Shown piece after piece: positions 7,923 to 16,744 of a DNA stretch of 64,000 nucleotides. Location: contig JADJWV010000002.1 of NCBI GenBank assembly GCA_016716185.1, positions 1,960,501-2,024,500 on the forward strand. Direction: 5' to 3'. The notes beneath the pieces were generated by a model, which had not been told where the DNA came from, did not search any database, and saw nothing but the letters and a program-made list of their open reading frames with translations. Source of the stretch: Saprospiraceae bacterium (lineage in GTDB: Bacteria > Bacteroidota > Bacteroidia > Chitinophagales > Saprospiraceae). The number at the start of each line of letters is the position of its first letter. The stretch's first letter is position 1. The position numbers and the translations under genes are program-made.

Positions 7923-8735
7923 GTATTACAAAATTGCAAAATCAAAGTGGTATTTTAACGAATATTTCGATTTTAATCCGATTCCCTTTTTCAAAGCGTT
8001 GGCGATTGCACTCTTTTGACTTTGCCTTTGGGTTGGCTTTGTGCGGTGGCAGGCAAAGGCAAATGTGAGCAATGTGCGTTGGCAATAGAATTTTTTGTGC
8101 ATGGGCATTTTTTAGTTTTTTTTCTGTGCGTCTGCCGTTAGAACGGTGTCAGTTGTTGTCCTAAATTGTCTGAAATGGTTGTTCAAAAGTCGTCCGTTTG
8201 AGGTTGCACGGTCGCCAATAGGGTTTCCGGTAACATCCAAATATCCGCAATATTGCATTAAACATCCTATCCACGCAATAAAAGCGAATATCCGCCCGAC
8301 CTTCCTTACTCATTAACTCTCCTCCCCACCCCAAATGAAACGGAAAATATCTCCACAACTACCTAAGCTCTAAAAATGGCTTCGCCGTACCCAGTCCCAT
8401 TTTGAATTGTGGCGGGTCAATCTGATGATCGCTATAACTTACCCATTTTGCTTTGCAGTTTGTGATCTGCCATCCAATAATCACGGTTGCAGACTTTAAA
8501 TTAATCCGCAACCTGGCCTCAGGGCAAGTTTGGTTAAAACAAAAATAAAACAATTCACGAGGATAACAAAATGGGGTTTGAATATATTTTGATAGTTTGT
8601 CAGGCTGAACCGCTAAACTCTTTCATCCTGAGGTATTGATTGGGGTCCTTCCAAAACCAACAAAACCGGAAAACTGAAGCAGCCCCGGGTTAGTCCATCA
8701 ACCAGGGCCCCACCCATTCCTCCCCAAATAATTCC
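7923..8735. other. Gene-poor border region between the A+T-rich operon and leuS
   Basis: About 810 bp without a convincing gene. Open frames here are short (60-66 codons), lack family motifs, and look like composition-driven noise or decayed sequence. The left third carries an imperfect hairpin (see the entry at 8006-8076). The middle (8161-8560) is rich in near-random minus-strand frames. I found no tRNA cloverleaf, integrase, transposase or clear direct-repeat attachment site. The region separates strongly A+T-rich DNA on the left from higher-G+C leuS on the right, so it is the probable border of an acquired segment. The promoter of the operon starting at 7922 should lie near 7923-8000, but I see no exact Bacteroidota promoter match there. 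Confidence 0.6.
8006..8076. repeat. Imperfect inverted repeat with perfect 10-bp core stem
   Basis: TTTGCCTTTG at 8021-8030 is the exact reverse complement of CAAAGGCAAA at 8054-8063, with a 23-nt loop. Outside the core the arms remain partly complementary (ATTGC near 8006-8010 against GCAAT near 8069-8073). The short motif gcgttggc occurs on both sides (7996-8003 and 8076-8083), giving a partial direct repeat as well. It sits about 80-160 bp upstream of the operon start. It could be a remnant of a mobile-element end or a REP-like structure, or a terminator for leftward transcription; no U-tract supports the last. Confidence 0.55.
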
Positions 8736-8743
8736 TATTTTTG
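8736..8743 (+). promoter_or_regulatory. Putative -7 promoter element of leuS (TAnnTTTG)
   Basis: TATTTTTG matches the Bacteroidota -7 consensus TAnnTTTG and ends 14 bp before the leuS ATG, giving a very short leader. No convincing -33 TTG lies at the expected distance, so support is partial. Confidence 0.4.
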
Positions 8744-8757
8744 CGCAAATTTTAGAA

Positions 8758-11604
8758 ATGGAATACCGTCCGTCGGAAGTGGAACATAAGTGGAAGGAAA
8801 TTTGGAAGGCCAATGGACTTTACCAGATAAATATCTACCAACAAAAACCCAAGTACTATGTGCTCGATATGTTTCCCTACCCTTCCGGTGCCGGGCTGCA
8901 CGTGGGTCACCCGCTTGGATATATTGCTTCCGATATTTTTGCCCGGAAAAAACGCATGGACGGATACCAGGTTTTGCATCCCATGGGCTTTGATGCATTC
9001 GGACTGCCTGCCGAACAATATGCCATACAAACCGGAGTGCATCCTGCCGTTTCAACCTACCAGAATATAGAACGTTATCGCCAACAGCTGTTTAATATCG
9101 GACTGTCCTTCGACTGGTCGAGGGAGGTCATCACCTGCGATCCGAAGTATTACAAATGGACGCAGTGGATCTTTCTCCAACTATTCAATCATTACTACGA
9201 CAACAGGCTTCAAAAGGCCAAACCCATCAGCGATTTGATGGCCCGATTTGAAAGCGAGGGAAGCACAACTATCCAGGCGGCTTGCTCCGAAAATCCGGAC
9301 TTCAGCGCCGAAGAATGGAAAAAGATGTCTGCAGCCAGAAAGGATGCCATTCTGATGAACTATCGATTGGCTTATCGCAAAATTGCCTACGTAAACTGGT
9401 GCGAGGCCCTGGGCACAGTCCTCGCCAATGACGAAATTAAAGATGGAGTCTCAGAGCGTGGCGGTCATCCCGTAGAAAAGAAACCCATGATGCAATGGGC
9501 TCTTCGCATCAGCGCTTATGCCGAGCGCTTGCTGCAGGATCTCGATACATTGGAATGGTCGGATGCCCTGAAAACCATGCAAAAAAACTGGATCGGCAAA
9601 TCGAAGGGTTGTTCCATATTTTTTCAACTGGAAAACAACCACGCACGCATTGAGGTTTTCTCCACCCGGCCGGATACGATCTTCGGTGCAAGCTTCATTG
9701 CTCTGGCTCCTGAACATCCAATGGCTCAGGCACTCAGCTCGCCGGAAAAGCAACAAGAAGTATTGAGTTATATCAAAGCCAGCGCGGCCAAATCCGATCG
9801 CGAGCGTTCGTCAGAAACGAAAACAGTCAGCGGGGTATTTACAGGGAGTTTTGCTATTCACCCTTTTAACCAAAAGCCATTGCCAGTCTATATCACAGAT
9901 TACGTCCTGGTCGATTACGGAACCGGTGCCATCATGGGTGTGCCGGCTCACGACAAACGGGACCAGTTGTTTGCGCAGAAATTTGAATTGCCCATCGTTC
10001 AGGTTGTCGATTTCGGCGACCGGGCTGATGCCGATATCGAAGACAAATCAGGAACTCTTGTGAATTCCGATTTCTTAAATGGACTCGATGTCCCTCAAGC
10101 CATCGAATCGGCTATTTCAAAACTCGAATCCCTTCACGCGGGCAGCGGTAAAGTTTTGTATAAAATGCGCGATGCCAACTTCAGCCGTCAGCGTTATTGG
10201 GGCGAACCCATTCCGGTTTCCTACGACCAGGATGGTTGCAGCTTCGCTGCTAAATCCGAAGACCTGCCTTTGATGTTGCCTTCGATGGAATCCATCGAAC
10301 CAGGCATCGGAGGAAAGTCCCCTCTATCGCGCGCGCACGACTGGATCAAAAACGGCGAATTTGAAAGGGAAACCGATACCATGCCGGGATATGCGGGTTC
10401 TTCCTGGTATTTTCTCAGGTACATGGATCCAAACAACGACTCGGCTTTTGCATCCAAAGAAGCGCTCGACTATTGGAAAGATGTGGATCTCTACATTGGC
10501 GGCACAGAACATGCGGTTGGGCATTTGATGTACTCCCGTTTCTGGCATAAGTTTTTATACGACCTGAACTATGTGCCCACCACAGAACCGTTCAAAAAAC
10601 TGGTAAACCAGGGGATGATCCAGGGTGTCATCGAATCGGTTTATTTGCTTAAATCCAAAAATCAGGATCAGCCGGCAAAATTTATTTCCGCAAATCTGGC
10701 AGATGGTTTTCCCATTGAGGAATTGGCAAAAATTCCCGTACACATCGATTTCATCAGCCAATACAATACTGCCAATTCGCATCTCGATAAAAACGGTATC
10801 CTGCAATTTGTAAAATGGCGACCGGAGTTCCAATCCGCTGTATTTAAAAATGAAACGGAAAGCGGTACGGCCCAATCACTCAGCGAAAATTTTAAATTAA
10901 AAACGGTATCCGAAACGGGTAAAATGTCAAAGCGCTATCACAATGTCGTGAACCCCGATGATGTGATCCGCGAATACGGCGCCGACTGTTTCAGAATGTA
11001 CGAAATGTTTCTCGGCCCTATCGAACAATCCAAACCCTGGGATACCAAAGGGATTGATGGCGTTTCGAAATTTTTACGAAAATATCATTCGATGTTTTAC
11101 AACCCGGAAGGTGCCGTAGTACTGGATGCAGCTCCTCCATCAAAAGAAGCACTGTCCATTTTACACAGCTGCATTAAAAAAGTAAATACCGATATCGAAC
11201 AGCTCAGTCTGAATACCTGCATCAGTGCCTTTATGATTTGCGTCAACGAACTTCGCAGAATCAATTGTACGAATAAAGATTTGCTTTTGCAGTTGACACA
11301 ACTCATGGCTCCCTTCGCACCTTTCATCACCGAAGAGATTTGGTCTCAATTCAACGGCTCCGGTTCGATCCACGAGAGTCCGTACCCAAAGCACAACGAA
11401 GATTATCTCCAAAAAGATACCGTAAATTATCCGGTCAGCATCAATGGTAAAAAAAGAATGGAATGGGAAATTTCCAAAACGCATACTGTGGATGAAATCA
11501 AAGCCATGGTTGTTGAACTTCCGGAAATCAAAAAATGGATTGAATCGGGTCCAATTAAAAATATCATTGTGGTGCCGGGGAGGATGGTCAATATTGTGAT
11601 GTGA
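8758..11604 (+). CDS. leuS: Leucine--tRNA ligase
   Basis: Class I aminoacyl-tRNA synthetase charging tRNA-Leu. 948 residues, somewhat longer than the E. coli enzyme (860). The ATP-binding HIGH motif is H48-V-G-H51 in SGAGLHVGHPLGY, and the KMSKS loop reads KMSKR starting at K722 (fifth residue Arg). The editing domain (CP1) is visible in the middle with FSTRPDTIFGASF and VPAHDKRD. A long insertion of about 100 residues between GTEHAVGHLMYSRFWHKF and the KMSKR loop accounts for the extra length; I believe this is usual in the phylum. The C-terminal anticodon-binding domain and the IKNIIVVPGRMVNIV tail are complete. Monocistronic by context, with a palindromic element directly after the stop. 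Confidence 0.98.
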   Translation: MEYRPSEVEHKWKEIWKANGLYQINIYQQKPKYYVLDMFPYPSGAGLHVGHPLGYIASDIFARKKRMDGYQVLHPMGFDAFGLPAEQYAIQTGVHPAVSTYQNIERYRQQLFNIGLSFDWSREVITCDPKYYKWTQWIFLQLFNHYYDNRLQKAKPISDLMARFESEGSTTIQAACSENPDFSAEEWKKMSAARKDAILMNYRLAYRKIAYVNWCEALGTVLANDEIKDGVSERGGHPVEKKPMMQWALRISAYAERLLQDLDTLEWSDALKTMQKNWIGKSKGCSIFFQLENNHARIEVFSTRPDTIFGASFIALAPEHPMAQALSSPEKQQEVLSYIKASAAKSDRERSSETKTVSGVFTGSFAIHPFNQKPLPVYITDYVLVDYGTGAIMGVPAHDKRDQLFAQKFELPIVQVVDFGDRADADIEDKSGTLVNSDFLNGLDVPQAIESAISKLESLHAGSGKVLYKMRDANFSRQRYWGEPIPVSYDQDGCSFAAKSEDLPLMLPSMESIEPGIGGKSPLSRAHDWIKNGEFERETDTMPGYAGSSWYFLRYMDPNNDSAFASKEALDYWKDVDLYIGGTEHAVGHLMYSRFWHKFLYDLNYVPTTEPFKKLVNQGMIQGVIESVYLLKSKNQDQPAKFISANLADGFPIEELAKIPVHIDFISQYNTANSHLDKNGILQFVKWRPEFQSAVFKNETESGTAQSLSENFKLKTVSETGKMSKRYHNVVNPDDVIREYGADCFRMYEMFLGPIEQSKPWDTKGIDGVSKFLRKYHSMFYNPEGAVVLDAAPPSKEALSILHSCIKKVNTDIEQLSLNTCISAFMICVNELRRINCTNKDLLLQLTQLMAPFAPFITEEIWSQFNGSGSIHESPYPKHNEDYLQKDTVNYPVSINGKKRMEWEISKTHTVDEIKAMVVELPEIKKWIESGPIKNIIVVPGRMVNIVM

Positions 11605-11722
11605 TTGGCCTCACCCCTAACCCCTCTCCACTACGTGGAGAGGGGAATAAGAAATAAAATTTTTTTAAACCGAAATCGCTCCCTTCTCCACTGGCGTGGA
11701 GAAGGGCTGGGGATGAGGCCAA
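11605..11722. repeat. 118-bp nested palindromic element (MITE/REP-like), likely bidirectional terminator
   Basis: Outer ends TTGGCCTCA (11605-11613) and TGAGGCCAA (11714-11722) are perfect 9-bp inverted repeats. Inside are two strong hairpins: 11-bp stem 11621-11631/11635-11645 with a TAC loop, and 11-bp stem 11681-11691/11696-11706 with a TGGC loop. The two hairpins are near copies of each other (CCCCTCTCCAC versus CCCTTCTCCAC). An A/T-rich centre (11646-11676) contains a T7 run. The element begins one base after the leuS stop and ends 4 bp before the stop of the convergent dehydrogenase gene, so it probably terminates both. The palindrome-within-palindrome layout and short terminal inverted repeats suggest a dispersed, non-autonomous repeat. 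Confidence 0.85.
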
Positions 11723-11726
11723 ACCC

Positions 11727-12617
11727 TTACGAAAACTGCTGCGCCACCTTCATCGCTCCCTTCGTTTCCCCCTGATAATTGTAAAATCCTTCGCCTGATT
11801 TAACTCCCAGTTTTCCTGCGGTGACCATATTGACCAGCAGCGGACATGGTGCATATTTTGGATTGCCGAATCCATCGTGTAATACTCTCAATATTGCGAG
11901 ACACACATCCAATCCTATGAAATCCGCAAGTTGCAGCGGGCCCATGGGATGTGCCATTCCGAGCTTCATGACCGCATCGATCTCTTCCACTCCCGCAACA
12001 TCTTCGTATAGCGTATAAAAAGCTTCGTTCAGCATCGTCATCAAAATGCGGTTGGATACAAAACCGGGATAATCGTTGACCTCGACGGGAATCTTTTGAA
12101 GAGATTTCGTAATGTCGACAATTTTGGCAAGGGTTTCGTGGGAAGTGTTGTAGCCTTTGATGATCTCGACCAGCTTCATAACCGGAACGGGATTCATAAA
12201 GTGCATTCCAATTACACGGGAAGGATCAGCAACAACCGATGCAATTTTTGTTATGGAGATGGAAGAAGTATTTGAAGCCAGTATGGCTTCTGCAGGAGCG
12301 GCCTTAGAAATATCTGCAAATATTTTCAACTTGAGATCGATGTTTTCTGTTGCTGCTTCCACCACCAGATTAGCTTTTGACACCGCATTGCTGATGTCTG
12401 TCTGTGTAGTTAACCTGTTTAAGATCGACTCCTTTTTCTCCTCGGGAAGAATTCCTTTCTGGATCATTCTGTCCAGATTTTTAGATATCGTTGCAAGAGC
12501 TTTTTGCAGAGCGGTTTCAGAAATATCGGCGAGGACCACGGTATATCCATATTGTGCAAAAACATGAGCAATACCATTTCCCATAGTTCCTGCACCAATG
12601 ACTGTAATGTTATTCAT
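11727..12617 (-). CDS. 3-Hydroxyacyl-CoA (3-hydroxybutyryl-CoA) dehydrogenase
   Basis: 296 residues, the usual length for the single-function enzyme. It has an N-terminal NAD-binding motif (VIGAGTMGNGIAHVFAQ, residues 5-21), then the catalytic His in VIGMHFMNPVPVMKLVEI and the helical C-terminal dimerisation domain with FVSNRILMTMLNEAF. It interconverts 3-hydroxyacyl-CoA and 3-oxoacyl-CoA with NAD(P), either in fatty-acid/amino-acid degradation or in a butyryl-type pathway. The short-chain (butyryl) annotation is by length and motif spelling only. No thiolase or enoyl-CoA hydratase gene is adjacent. A promoter-like TACCTTTG lies just upstream. Confidence 0.93.
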   Translation of the reverse strand: MNNITVIGAGTMGNGIAHVFAQYGYTVVLADISETALQKALATISKNLDRMIQKGILPEEKKESILNRLTTQTDISNAVSKANLVVEAATENIDLKLKIFADISKAAPAEAILASNTSSISITKIASVVADPSRVIGMHFMNPVPVMKLVEIIKGYNTSHETLAKIVDITKSLQKIPVEVNDYPGFVSNRILMTMLNEAFYTLYEDVAGVEEIDAVMKLGMAHPMGPLQLADFIGLDVCLAILRVLHDGFGNPKYAPCPLLVNMVTAGKLGVKSGEGFYNYQGETKGAMKVAQQFS

Positions 12618-12637
12618 AAAAATATTGATTAAGCGCG

Positions 12638-12645
12638 CAAAGGTA
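12638..12645 (-). promoter_or_regulatory. Putative -7 promoter element of the 3-hydroxyacyl-CoA dehydrogenase gene
   Basis: On the minus strand TACCTTTG fits TAnnTTTG, with TTG 22 bp upstream (one base beyond the usual 19-21 spacing). The element is 20 bp before the ATG at 12617. Confidence 0.5.
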
Positions 12646-12711
12646 AACTCAGATGTGTAAATCCGTGCAAGAATATTCTCCTAAAAAATTTCCATATATT
12701 GCCATCCAAAC

Positions 12712-13554
12712 ATGGTACTGATATCGGATTCGGGTTCTACTAAAACAGATTGGGCTTGCCTTTCTGATGCAACCACACAATATTTTTCTACTCCCGGAAT
12801 GAATCCGGTCACTCAAAGTCCGATAAAGCTGCAGGAGATCATTTCTCTGGTAAAGGACAACTGTGACACAGCTCCAGCAAAACTAATTCATTACGGTGCT
12901 GGCTGCAGGGATTTAAAGGCCCGTGCAAACCTAATCCATCTCTATAAAGAATCCTTTCGCGACTGCGATGTCCGTGTAGAAACTGATCTTTTAGGAGCAG
13001 CCCGTTCCCTGTGTGAAGGAAAACCCGGGTTGGTTTGTATTTTGGGCACCGGATCCAACGCAGCCGCATCCGATGGTCATCAACTGCTCCGGAATTTTCC
13101 TTCCCTGGGTTATATTTTAGGCGATTATGGCAGCGCAAGTCATCTTGCTAAAAAGCTACTGCAGGCTTATTACACAAATTCACTTCCAAACGAGGTCGCG
13201 AAGAGTATTCAACGGCAAGTGCCGTTACTCGACGATGCATTCATTTATAAATTCTATACGGAACCCGACCAGGTCAGCAAATTATCTCAAGTGGCTTCTG
13301 TCGTCGTAAAAAATAAAAATGAACCGGCTATTCAAAAATTGATTCAAACAGCTTTTTTCGAGTTCATTGATCTACAGCTGTTGCCTCTTTCTTCCGACAA
13401 ATCATTTCCGGTTCACTTTACCGGGAGCATCGCCTTTTATTTATTCGATGTGTTAAAATCGTGTTTAGAGCTAAGAGGCTTCACTCCCGGAAATTGTATT
13501 CGCAAACCTATTGAAGGCTTAGTCCGTTATCATCATACATATGAACTCAATTAA
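12712..13554 (+). CDS. BadF/BadG-type ATPase, probable N-acetylglucosamine kinase
   Basis: 280-residue ASKHA-fold kinase. The phosphate-1 loop is ISDSGSTKTDWAC (about 3-15); the second phosphate loop is CILGTGSNAAA; the adenosine-motif region near VHFTGSIAFYLFDVL is present. Bacteroidota proteins of this length are usually annotated as N-acetylglucosamine kinase (BadF/BadG/BcrA/BcrD family), giving GlcNAc 6-phosphate in the cytoplasm. Its stop overlaps the pfkA start by 14 nt, so the two are almost certainly cotranscribed and translationally coupled. This links amino-sugar or cell-wall sugar salvage to glycolysis. Substrate assignment is by family only. Confidence 0.85.
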   Translation: MVLISDSGSTKTDWACLSDATTQYFSTPGMNPVTQSPIKLQEIISLVKDNCDTAPAKLIHYGAGCRDLKARANLIHLYKESFRDCDVRVETDLLGAARSLCEGKPGLVCILGTGSNAAASDGHQLLRNFPSLGYILGDYGSASHLAKKLLQAYYTNSLPNEVAKSIQRQVPLLDDAFIYKFYTEPDQVSKLSQVASVVVKNKNEPAIQKLIQTAFFEFIDLQLLPLSSDKSFPVHFTGSIAFYLFDVLKSCLELRGFTPGNCIRKPIEGLVRYHHTYELN

Positions 13555-14521
13555 ACGAATTGGCGTATTTACCTCCGGCGGGGACGCCCCCGGCATGAAT
13601 GCCGCAATAAGGGCCATTACCCGAAGTGCAAGTTTTTTTGATTTGCATGTCTATGGCATTATGAGAGGCTATGAAGGAATGATCGATGGAGACTTTAAAA
13701 GACTCGAACCTTCAGATGTTGCGAATATCATTCAACGGGGTGGCACCATTCTCAAAACAGCCCGGAGTAAAAGATTCCTGGAGCCTTCGGGCAGAGAATC
13801 CGCGTATAAAAATCTGGTCGCAAATGATATCGATGCACTTATAGCGATAGGAGGAAACGGGACCTTCGCGGGTGCCGACATTTTTTACAAGGAACACGGT
13901 ATTCCTGTCATCGGATTACCCGGCACGATCGATAACGATCTTTACGGAACAGATTATACCATAGGTTTTGACACCGCCATCAATACGGCAATTTCTGCGG
14001 TGGACAAAATCAGGGATACCGCCGATGCCCACAACCGGTTGTTTCTCATCGAAGTCATGGGCAGACATTCGGGTTACATCGGGCTTTACACCGCTCTGGC
14101 CTCCGGCGCTTCCGCAATGGTTATTCCCGAAACCCATCCAACGCTGGATCAATTGGTGGCCGATCTCGAAAATTCCTTGCGGAGAAAGAAATTGTTTGGT
14201 CTGGTCATCGTAGCCGAAGGCAACAATATTGGTTCGACCCATTCCATTGCGGAACAACTGGCCCAACGCATCAAGGATTACGAAATTAAAATCACCATCA
14301 TCGGACATATCCAGCGGGGAGGCTCGCCCAGTGCAAACGACAGAATTCTCGCCAGCAGACTTGGACATGCCGCAGTAGAAGCCCTTTTGAAAGGAAAACA
14401 CGGTTGCATGGCAGGATTGCTCAACGACAAAATCACTTTTACACCCTTCGATATTTCTATTCAGAAAGCAAATGAACCCGATCGCGAATTGTTTAAACTG
14501 GCCGAAATTTTAGGCCTTTAA
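13541..14521 (+). CDS. pfkA: ATP-dependent 6-phosphofructokinase
   Basis: Phosphorylates fructose 6-phosphate to the 1,6-bisphosphate. 326 residues, standard for bacterial PfkA. ATP-binding TSGGDAPGMNAAIRA (about 12-26), catalytic loop PGTIDNDLYGTDYTIGFDTA (the TIDND motif), substrate-binding MGRHSGYIG and GHIQRGGSPSANDRILA are all present. The residue after the GG pair is Asp (GGDAPG), as in ATP-dependent enzymes. It starts inside the upstream GlcNAc kinase gene (14-nt overlap) and converges on pabA with an 11-bp gap. Confidence 0.97.
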   Translation: MNSIKRIGVFTSGGDAPGMNAAIRAITRSASFFDLHVYGIMRGYEGMIDGDFKRLEPSDVANIIQRGGTILKTARSKRFLEPSGRESAYKNLVANDIDALIAIGGNGTFAGADIFYKEHGIPVIGLPGTIDNDLYGTDYTIGFDTAINTAISAVDKIRDTADAHNRLFLIEVMGRHSGYIGLYTALASGASAMVIPETHPTLDQLVADLENSLRRKKLFGLVIVAEGNNIGSTHSIAEQLAQRIKDYEIKITIIGHIQRGGSPSANDRILASRLGHAAVEALLKGKHGCMAGLLNDKITFTPFDISIQKANEPDRELFKLAEILGL

Positions 14522-14532
14522 ACGAACAAGGT

Positions 14533-15108
14533 TTACAGTTTCTTAAGCCAATTTTTAATCATTACGGGGCCGAACCCGGTTAGAAAAGATTCCGGGTGAA
14601 ACTGAAAACCTTCAATGGGAAATTGCACATGGCGAACCCCCATTAGAATGCCCTGTTCTGATACGCATGTGGCCATTAGTTCTTTTGGTAATGTTCCTCT
14701 TTCGACAGCCCAACTGTGGTACAATCCCACATCAAAACATTCGGGTACTTCATGGAATAAATCGGAAGCATTGGGTATTTGAATCACTTTATGGATCTTC
14801 CCGTGCTGCACTTCCGCCTGCCGGTACAGGCGACCTCCGTAAGCTTGAGCAATGGCCTGCATTCCCAGACAAATTCCAAGCATTGGAACATCTTGAGAAG
14901 ATTCTATTATTTGCATCATCAAAGGAAAATCGGTTGGAACTCCCGGCCCTGGCGACAACACTACTCCCTGAACCTCAGATATATTCACATTCCGGTTCTG
15001 TTTTCCACCAACCACAATTGGATTGACATGAAGGTCTTCAAGCAATTGGACCAGGTTAAAAGTGAATGAATCTTTGTTGTCGACTAATAGTACTTTTGGA
15101 GATGCCAT
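14533..15108 (-). CDS. pabA: Aminodeoxychorismate/anthranilate synthase glutamine amidotransferase subunit
   Basis: 191-residue class I glutamine amidotransferase. The catalytic triad is C80 (GICLGMQA), H171 and E173 (FQFHPES). N-terminal LLVDNKDSFTFNL and the oxyanion-loop LSPGPGVP fit the TrpG/PabA group. It supplies ammonia to the chorismate-binding partner. The adjacent divergent pabB-pabC genes argue for folate (p-aminobenzoate) synthesis over tryptophan, though the subunit may serve both. It is separated from pabB by only 51 bp of shared upstream DNA. Confidence 0.93.
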   Translation of the reverse strand: MASPKVLLVDNKDSFTFNLVQLLEDLHVNPIVVGGKQNRNVNISEVQGVVLSPGPGVPTDFPLMMQIIESSQDVPMLGICLGMQAIAQAYGGRLYRQAEVQHGKIHKVIQIPNASDLFHEVPECFDVGLYHSWAVERGTLPKELMATCVSEQGILMGVRHVQFPIEGFQFHPESFLTGFGPVMIKNWLKKL

Positions 15109-15159
15109 GTGCCTAAAAGCTGCTAACTTTCTGCGAAATTAGAAAAATAGAGAAAGGCG

Positions 15160-16134
15160 GTGTCTGAATTTATTGAATTCACAGAGGTCAGGGAGAAGAT
15201 GGATGATTATTATCAAAGGAGAATACCTTTCCTGTTCGTCATCGATTATCAAAAAACCCAGGGACTATGTCTGCCTTTATCGGAAATCAATCCCGAAGAA
15301 ATTCAATACTCCTTTGGCCAATCAAAACAGTCATCAAAATCAAGTACCAAGCTCGCGATCGAAGTCCATCCGGAATCATATGAATCCTATCGGGACAAGT
15401 TCAATTGTGTAAAAGAACAACTCAAGCTGGGAAATACCTATCTCTGCAATCTAACGCAACCCAGCAAAATAAAAATCAATTGGGGCTTACAAGAAATTTA
15501 CGAGCACAGCCACGCATCTTACAAATTATATCTGAAAGACCGCTTCGTTATTTTTTCTCCTGAAACTTTTGTCAACATCGAAGATGGAAAGATCTCAACG
15601 TATCCGATGAAAGGAACTGCAGATGCTGAAAAAGAGGGCAGTTACGAATTTTTACAAACAGATCTCAAAGAAAATGCCGAACACAATACCATCGTCGATC
15701 TGCTGAGGAATGATCTGAGCATCGTTGCAAACCGGGTTCAAGTGAAAAAGTTGAAATACATCGAGAAAATAAAAACCCACAAAGGCGAACTCTGGCAAAT
15801 GAGCAGTGAAATTACCGGCATACTTAGAGAAAGTCATGTCAGGCATCCCGGAAAGATTTTTGATGATCTGCTTCCCGCAGGTTCAATTAGTGGAGCGCCT
15901 AAGGCGAAAACACTTCAGATCATCGAAGAAGTTGAAAAATACAAAAGAGGCTATTATACTGGTGTCTTTGGCTTATTCGATGGTTCGACCCTAAAAAGTG
16001 CCGTCATGATCAGATTCATTGAAAAAAGCGGAGACCAATTTATCTATAAAAGCGGAGGCGGGATCACTGCACTTTCAGATCCGCAATTGGAATATCAAGA
16101 ACTCCTGGATAAAATTTATGTACCGGTTTTTTGA
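15160..16134 (+). CDS. pabB: Aminodeoxychorismate synthase component I
   Basis: 324-residue chorismate-binding enzyme, shorter than E. coli PabB (about 450) because the N-terminal accessory domain is reduced. It converts chorismate and ammonia to 4-amino-4-deoxychorismate. K151 in YPMKGT is the PabB-type catalytic lysine, which distinguishes it from TrpE. Other core motifs are ENAEHNTIVDLLRNDLS, GSISGAPKAKT and YYTGVFGLFDGS. Start is GTG at 15160. Its last 17 nt overlap the start of pabC. It probably forms the p-aminobenzoate branch of folate synthesis with pabA and pabC. Confidence 0.92.
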   Translation: MSEFIEFTEVREKMDDYYQRRIPFLFVIDYQKTQGLCLPLSEINPEEIQYSFGQSKQSSKSSTKLAIEVHPESYESYRDKFNCVKEQLKLGNTYLCNLTQPSKIKINWGLQEIYEHSHASYKLYLKDRFVIFSPETFVNIEDGKISTYPMKGTADAEKEGSYEFLQTDLKENAEHNTIVDLLRNDLSIVANRVQVKKLKYIEKIKTHKGELWQMSSEITGILRESHVRHPGKIFDDLLPAGSISGAPKAKTLQIIEEVEKYKRGYYTGVFGLFDGSTLKSAVMIRFIEKSGDQFIYKSGGGITALSDPQLEYQELLDKIYVPVF

Positions 16135-16744
16135 ATCCATAGCAATCGTTGGTGGTGTGGCCAGAAATTTGCCATTACACCAGGAAAGGGTTGAAAAAAC
16201 CTACAGACAATTCTATAAAGTCAGGTTTCCAGTTGAGCTTTCAAGTCTTATTCAACAATCCGGTGAACAATTTTCTGCAGAAGTAAAATATAAATTCAAA
16301 TTTAGTTACTCTCAGAACAAGTTCTCTCTTTCATTCGAACTCTATGAGACAAAAGCGCACGCTCATTTTAAGCTGATACCCTCCAAAATAAATTATCCCC
16401 ATAAACTCACCAACCGGATCAAAATTCTACAACTAAAAAAAGACATTGCAGATCAGGACGAAATCATCATCATCAGATCAAATAGATTAACCGATACGAG
16501 TTACTCCAATCTGGTTTTTTCGGATGGTCGAAGTTGGTTTACTCCAAAACAACCTCTACTCAAAGGAATCATGCGTACCCATCTGCTGAATCAAAATAAA
16601 ATCACAGAGGAAGATCTTTGCCTGAATGATTTACATAAATTTGTCCGGTTCAAATGCATCAATGCATTAAACGGATTAGAAGAAGGGCCTGTGTACGGAA
16701 TCGAAAAGATCCTGCATCCAAATATGATTCAAAATGGTAAATGA
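16118..16744 (+). CDS. pabC: Aminodeoxychorismate lyase-like class IV PLP enzyme
   Basis: 208 residues from the ATG at 16118, overlapping the end of pabB by 17 nt. The frame is open further upstream but that part lies inside pabB. PLP lysine is K96 in NYPHKLTNR. The stretch RLTDTSYSNLVFSDG is a strong class IV signature (E/T-D-T-S-x-x-N), followed by PLLKGIMR. The gene would complete p-aminobenzoate synthesis by removing pyruvate from aminodeoxychorismate. Short compared with E. coli PabC (about 270), because the N-terminal domain is compact. The 11-nt overlap with the next gene suggests a pabB-pabC-yggS operon. Confidence 0.85.
   Translation: MYRFFESIAIVGGVARNLPLHQERVEKTYRQFYKVRFPVELSSLIQQSGEQFSAEVKYKFKFSYSQNKFSLSFELYETKAHAHFKLIPSKINYPHKLTNRIKILQLKKDIADQDEIIIIRSNRLTDTSYSNLVFSDGRSWFTPKQPLLKGIMRTHLLNQNKITEEDLCLNDLHKFVRFKCINALNGLEEGPVYGIEKILHPNMIQNGK

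Noticed and set aside
7926..8553. Three minus-strand frames of 60-65 codons
   Set aside because: No motif, no conserved-looking start, and they lie in a low-information spacer; better seen as chance frames or decayed sequence.
8735..9070. Several overlapping frames on both strands near the leuS start
   Set aside because: All are shadows of the leuS reading frame, which carries the HIGH motif.
16019..16117. Longer N-terminus for the pabC frame
   Set aside because: The extra 33 codons lie within pabB and lack similarity to the family; the ATG at 16118 fits alignment.
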